Below are positions 61,939-64,000 of a stretch of 64,000 bases of DNA, piece by piece (the stretch's first letter is position 1; each line of letters starts with the position of its first letter). A program made the position numbers and the translations under genes. This DNA comes from Nocardia alni. Its GTDB lineage: Bacteria > Actinomycetota > Actinomycetes > Mycobacteriales > Mycobacteriaceae. The stretch is from assembly GCF_019038435.1 (NCBI RefSeq), contig NZ_JAGPOX010000026.1, positions 16,142 to 80,141 of the forward strand. Direction: 5' to 3'. The notes below the pieces were generated by a model that had not been told where the DNA came from, ran no database searches, and saw nothing but the letters and a program-made list of their open reading frames with translations.

Positions 61939-62010
61939 AGCCCCCTGTCAGGATTGAACTGACGACCTTCGCTTTACAAGAGCGGTGCTCTACCACTGAG
62001 CTAAGGAGGC
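61939..62010 (-). tRNA. tRNA-Thr (anticodon TGT)
   Basis: On the minus strand the gene starts GCCTCCTTAGCTCAGTGGTA and ends with the T-arm GTTCAATCCTGAC followed by AGGGGGC and discriminator T. The acceptor stem GCCTCCT/AGGGGGC has one G-T pair. The anticodon loop is CTTGTAA, so the anticodon is TGT (threonine, ACA). CCA is not encoded. All arms are recognisable. Confidence 0.95.
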
Positions 62011-62080
62011 GGGAAAAGCGGAGCCATCATAACCGGGTGATGGGCTCAGGGGGAAAAGTTGTGGTCAACAGGGGTGAACG

Positions 62081-62118
62081 CGGTGGCCGCACGGCCCGGG
62101 TGGGTCGTGCGGCCGCCG
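62081..62118 (-). terminator. Terminator of the mbtH gene
   Basis: Arms 62081-62097 and 62102-62118 (CGGTGGCCGCACGGCCC and its near-complement, two mismatches) enclose a 4-base loop, 10 bases past the mbtH stop. Confidence 0.8.
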
Positions 62119-62128
62119 GATCGCCGAA

Positions 62129-62371
62129 TCAGGACTGGCTGGCCTGACGGGCCGCGTCGTCCGCGGCCATCGCATCGCGCAGGCTCTTGGGACGCATGTC
62201 GGTCCAGTTCTTCTCCACGTACTCGACGCAGGCGGCCCGGCTGTCTTCGCCGAACACGACCCGCCAACCCGCCGGGACCTCCGCGAAGGCCGGCCACAGG
62301 GAGTGCTGCTCCTCGTCGTTCACCAAAACGAAGAAGCGGCCGTCCTCGTCATCGAAGGGATTGGTGCTCAT
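62129..62371 (-). CDS. MbtH family protein (orphan)
   Basis: 80 residues covering the full MbtH domain: [40 protein letters not shown], then the Trp/Asp/RP signature [18 protein letters not shown]. MbtH proteins bind adenylation domains of non-ribosomal peptide synthetases and are needed for their folding or activity. No synthetase, tailoring or siderophore gene is present in the window, so it must act on an enzyme encoded elsewhere or be a remnant. Confidence 0.95.
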   Translation of the reverse strand: MSTNPFDDEDGRFFVLVNDEEQHSLWPAFAEVPAGWRVVFGEDSRAACVEYVEKNWTDMRPKSLRDAMAADDAARQASQS

Positions 62372-62543
62372 CTCACCTCACTGATAGTGGCGCTGTCTGT
62401 GTTTGGAACGCGCTATGGGTACGAAACGCCTGGGGCGTCCGGATCCGCGCTAGCCCGGTATGCGGAGCGAACCCCCATGCATACAGTCGACCCTAGCAAG
62501 GCAGGCGTTACCGAGTCAGGGTTACCTGCTGCGGCCGCCCCAT

Positions 62544-63377
62544 TTATCCGGCAAAGAACTCCAGCAGCACCTTGTTGACCGCGTCCGGACGTTCCAGATA
62601 ACCGAAATGCCCGGTATCGGGGATTTCCTGGTACCGCGCGTCCGGAATCATCTGCGCGACCTCGCGGGACAGGTACGGCGGGATCATCCGATCGTCGGCG
62701 AATCCGATCGCCAGGCACGGCACCTTGATCCCGCGGTAGGCCTGCAACCGGTCGAAATCGTGGTCCATGGCCCGCTGCGCGCGTACACCCGGGCTGACGG
62801 CCCCGCCAGTGAACTCGAACAGGTCCAGCCAGTCCCGCGCGGCGTTCGCGTCGGCGAGCGTGGCCGGGGACAGGTTCATCACCGCGGTCAGCGCCGCCTC
62901 GTACTTCGGCGGCAGGTTCACCCCGCCGGCGTCCATCTCGTGCTCACCGATGGACAGGGTCTTCTGGAACTGGTCGAGCCGCCCGTGCCCGGCCATGAAC
63001 ACCGCCTTGCGGACCAGGTCCGGACGGGCCAGCGCGAGCTCCTGAGCCACCCGCGCGCCCATCGAGGTGCCCGCGACCAGCGCCGGGCCCTCGTCCAGGA
63101 GTTCGATCAACGCGGCGGTGTCACCCACCAGATCGTCGATCGTCATCCCGCCCGCGGCCTCCGACGACGGCGCGATACCCCGGTTGTCGAAGGTGCAGAC
63201 CCGATATCCGGCCGCGACCAGCGCGGGAACCTGATGCAGCTCCCACACCCGGCCCGGACTGCCGGTACCCATGATCAGCACGACCAGCGGCGCGGCGCCC
63301 TTGATATCGGTGCCCTTGGCTCTGTCCCCTTTGACCTGATAGTTGAGCGAAATTCCGTTCACCGCGGCCAACGGCAT
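62544..63377 (-). CDS. Alpha/beta-fold hydrolase
   Basis: 277 residues from the ATG at 63377. The order of features is VVLIMGTGSPGRVWELHQVP (oxyanion region), FDNRGIAPSSEAAGGMTIDD, the nucleophile elbow LVAGTSMGARVAQELAL (Ser in GTSMGA), IGFADDRMIPPYLSREVA (Asp) and the catalytic His in IPDTGHFGYLERPDAV. A cytosolic hydrolase of the MhpC/DhaA-like group with unknown substrate. It is upstream of mbtH on the same strand with 172 bp between, so co-transcription is possible but not obvious. Confidence 0.88.
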   Translation of the reverse strand: MPLAAVNGISLNYQVKGDRAKGTDIKGAAPLVVLIMGTGSPGRVWELHQVPALVAAGYRVCTFDNRGIAPSSEAAGGMTIDDLVGDTAALIELLDEGPALVAGTSMGARVAQELALARPDLVRKAVFMAGHGRLDQFQKTLSIGEHEMDAGGVNLPPKYEAALTAVMNLSPATLADANAARDWLDLFEFTGGAVSPGVRAQRAMDHDFDRLQAYRGIKVPCLAIGFADDRMIPPYLSREVAQMIPDARYQEIPDTGHFGYLERPDAVNKVLLEFFAG

Positions 63378-63534
63378 GATGCTGGAGCCCCTTCCGTCAC
63401 GACATACTCCTTGCCCACGGTATAGCTCGAGCGATCGCCGGCGTTTCAGGGGCGGTGACGGCGACGCGCTGCACCTATAGCAAGGCCGGATACCATGGCT
63501 GTCTATAAACACCCCAAACCTGAGAGGAGCGATG

Positions 63535-63702
63535 ATGCCGGCAAAGGGCGCGAACGACATCGCGGACGACGATCTGGAACCGCTCGCCGACGAGACCGCA
63601 CGACAAGCCCAGCGCGTCGTCGCCGCCTACGCTGAGGATGCGGACGAGTGCCGGATGCTGCTGTCGATGCTCGGCATCAGCCCCGGCGGACGGGGCGAAT
63701 AG
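63535..63702 (+). CDS. Small acidic protein preceding otsA
   Basis: 55 residues from the ATG at 63535, with AGGAG five bases upstream. It reads MPAKGANDIADDDLEPLADE, TARQAQRVVAAYAEDADECR and MLLSMLGISPGGRGE. Helical and acidic, with no recognised catalytic motif. I recall similar small open frames next to otsA in related genera. It lies 96 bp before otsA in the same direction, so it may be co-transcribed with it. Confidence 0.7.
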   Translation: MPAKGANDIADDDLEPLADETARQAQRVVAAYAEDADECRMLLSMLGISPGGRGE

Positions 63703-63798
63703 CCTCGCCATCACCATGCGGGCGGGGCGAGTAGCTCCGCCACCATCACAACTACATCAGGGCTTGATCCCGCCCCCGGCACACCGGAGTACCCAGCG

Positions 63799-64000
63799 AT
63801 GGACCAGATGAGCGCAACCCCGTCAGATCAGTTACGACCGGATGTGGAGGCCAACGGACCAGACCGCGTCGAGCACGGTGCGGGGTCGGGTTTCGTGGTC
63901 GTCGCCAACCGGCTGCCCGTGGACTTGGAGCGCCTGCCCGACGGCACGACCCGCTGGAAGCGCAGTCCCGGCGGCCTGGTCACCGCCCTGGAACCGGTAC
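63799..64000 (+). CDS. otsA: Trehalose-6-phosphate synthase (partial, runs off right edge)
   Basis: Only the first 67 codons are in the window, from the ATG at 63799 (an ATG at 63808 is also possible). After about 28 variable residues it reads [20 protein letters not shown] and [16 protein letters not shown], near-identical to the start of M. tuberculosis OtsA by recall and containing the NRLP motif that binds the donor. The enzyme makes trehalose-6-phosphate from a nucleotide-glucose and glucose-6-phosphate; trehalose is needed for mycolate transfer and stress tolerance. Confidence 0.93.
   Translation, partial: MDQMSATPSDQLRPDVEANGPDRVEHGAGSGFVVVANRLPVDLERLPDGTTRWKRSPGGLVTALEPV

Noticed and set aside
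61939..62010. Integrated element at tRNA-Thr with att sites
   Set aside because: I could not find a second copy of the tRNA 3' end in the window and there is no integrase gene.

Overview
The window is high-GC, gene-dense actinobacterial chromosome and most likely comes from Nocardia or a close mycolic-acid-producing relative. Support comes from PhoP/PhoR and SigK/RskA of mycobacterial type, a GT87 mannosyltransferase, cytochrome bd with CydD, and a gene order that repeatedly matches the Mycobacterium tuberculosis stretch Rv0812 to Rv0757 (aminodeoxychorismate lyase, YgfZ, DUF3073, purM, purF, sterol-carrier protein, purL, M18 peptidase, purQ, purS, ptrB, purB, TetR, purD, HIT protein, phoR, phoP). 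It also matches Rv0449c to Rv0444c (FAD oxidase, DUF1365, cyclopropane synthase, DUF1295, sigK, rskA). That synteny is recalled knowledge, not a computed alignment.

Layout. 1-3.9 kb: cydA-cydB-cydD on the minus strand (bd oxidase and its assembly ABC exporter; CydD runs off the left edge). 4-8.6 kb: aminodeoxychorismate lyase, YgfZ, a MOSC protein, an asparaginase-II protein and DUF3073. 8.9-11.8 kb: purM, then a hydrolase-TetR operon. 12-19.3 kb: an oligopeptide-type ABC importer with two paralogous lipoprotein binding proteins. 19.6-33.4 kb: purF, purL, purQ and purS interspersed with envelope genes (DUF3533, sterol carrier, Abhydrolase_9, YiaA/B, GT87), the M18 aminopeptidase and a divergent MarR/AmiC-like pair. 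33.5-41.7 kb: metallo-hydrolase, M20 peptidase, glutamate decarboxylase, DUF2334, two small secreted proteins, protease II and a 59-residue orphan. 42-49.3 kb: DUF397, HIT, purB, TetR, aminotransferase, M23 peptidase, purD and a second HIT. 49.3-54.6 kb: phoR-phoP, a sensor that looks like a pseudokinase, an orphan SigK-type sigma factor, a LapA-like protein and an unusual cold-shock protein. 54.8-60.5 kb: a tightly overlapping operon for lipid modification ending in sigK-rskA. 60.6-64 kb: a BrnT/BrnA-type toxin-antitoxin pair, a DUF6941 protein, tRNA-Thr(TGT), an orphan MbtH, a hydrolase, a small acidic protein and the start of otsA.

Six of the purine genes needed from PRPP to AMP are here (purF, purD, purL/Q/S, purM, purB) but scattered over 40 kb, with no purC in the window. 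The envelope and stress block (phoPR, pseudokinase, two SigK-type factors, lipid operon) is the most connected regulatory region.

I did not find a convincing wholly new system. The most unusual signals are: repeat-derived in-frame insertions in CydD, the MOSC protein and the asparaginase; an 80-bp tandem duplication over the asparaginase start; a DevS-like sensor with Asn in place of the phosphoacceptor His and no ATPase domain; the second, anti-sigma-less SigK-type factor; a 15-codon open frame bridging two genes of the lipid operon; and a cytoplasmic AmiC-like ligand sensor divergent from a MarR repressor. No CRISPR array, insertion sequence, prophage or rRNA was seen.
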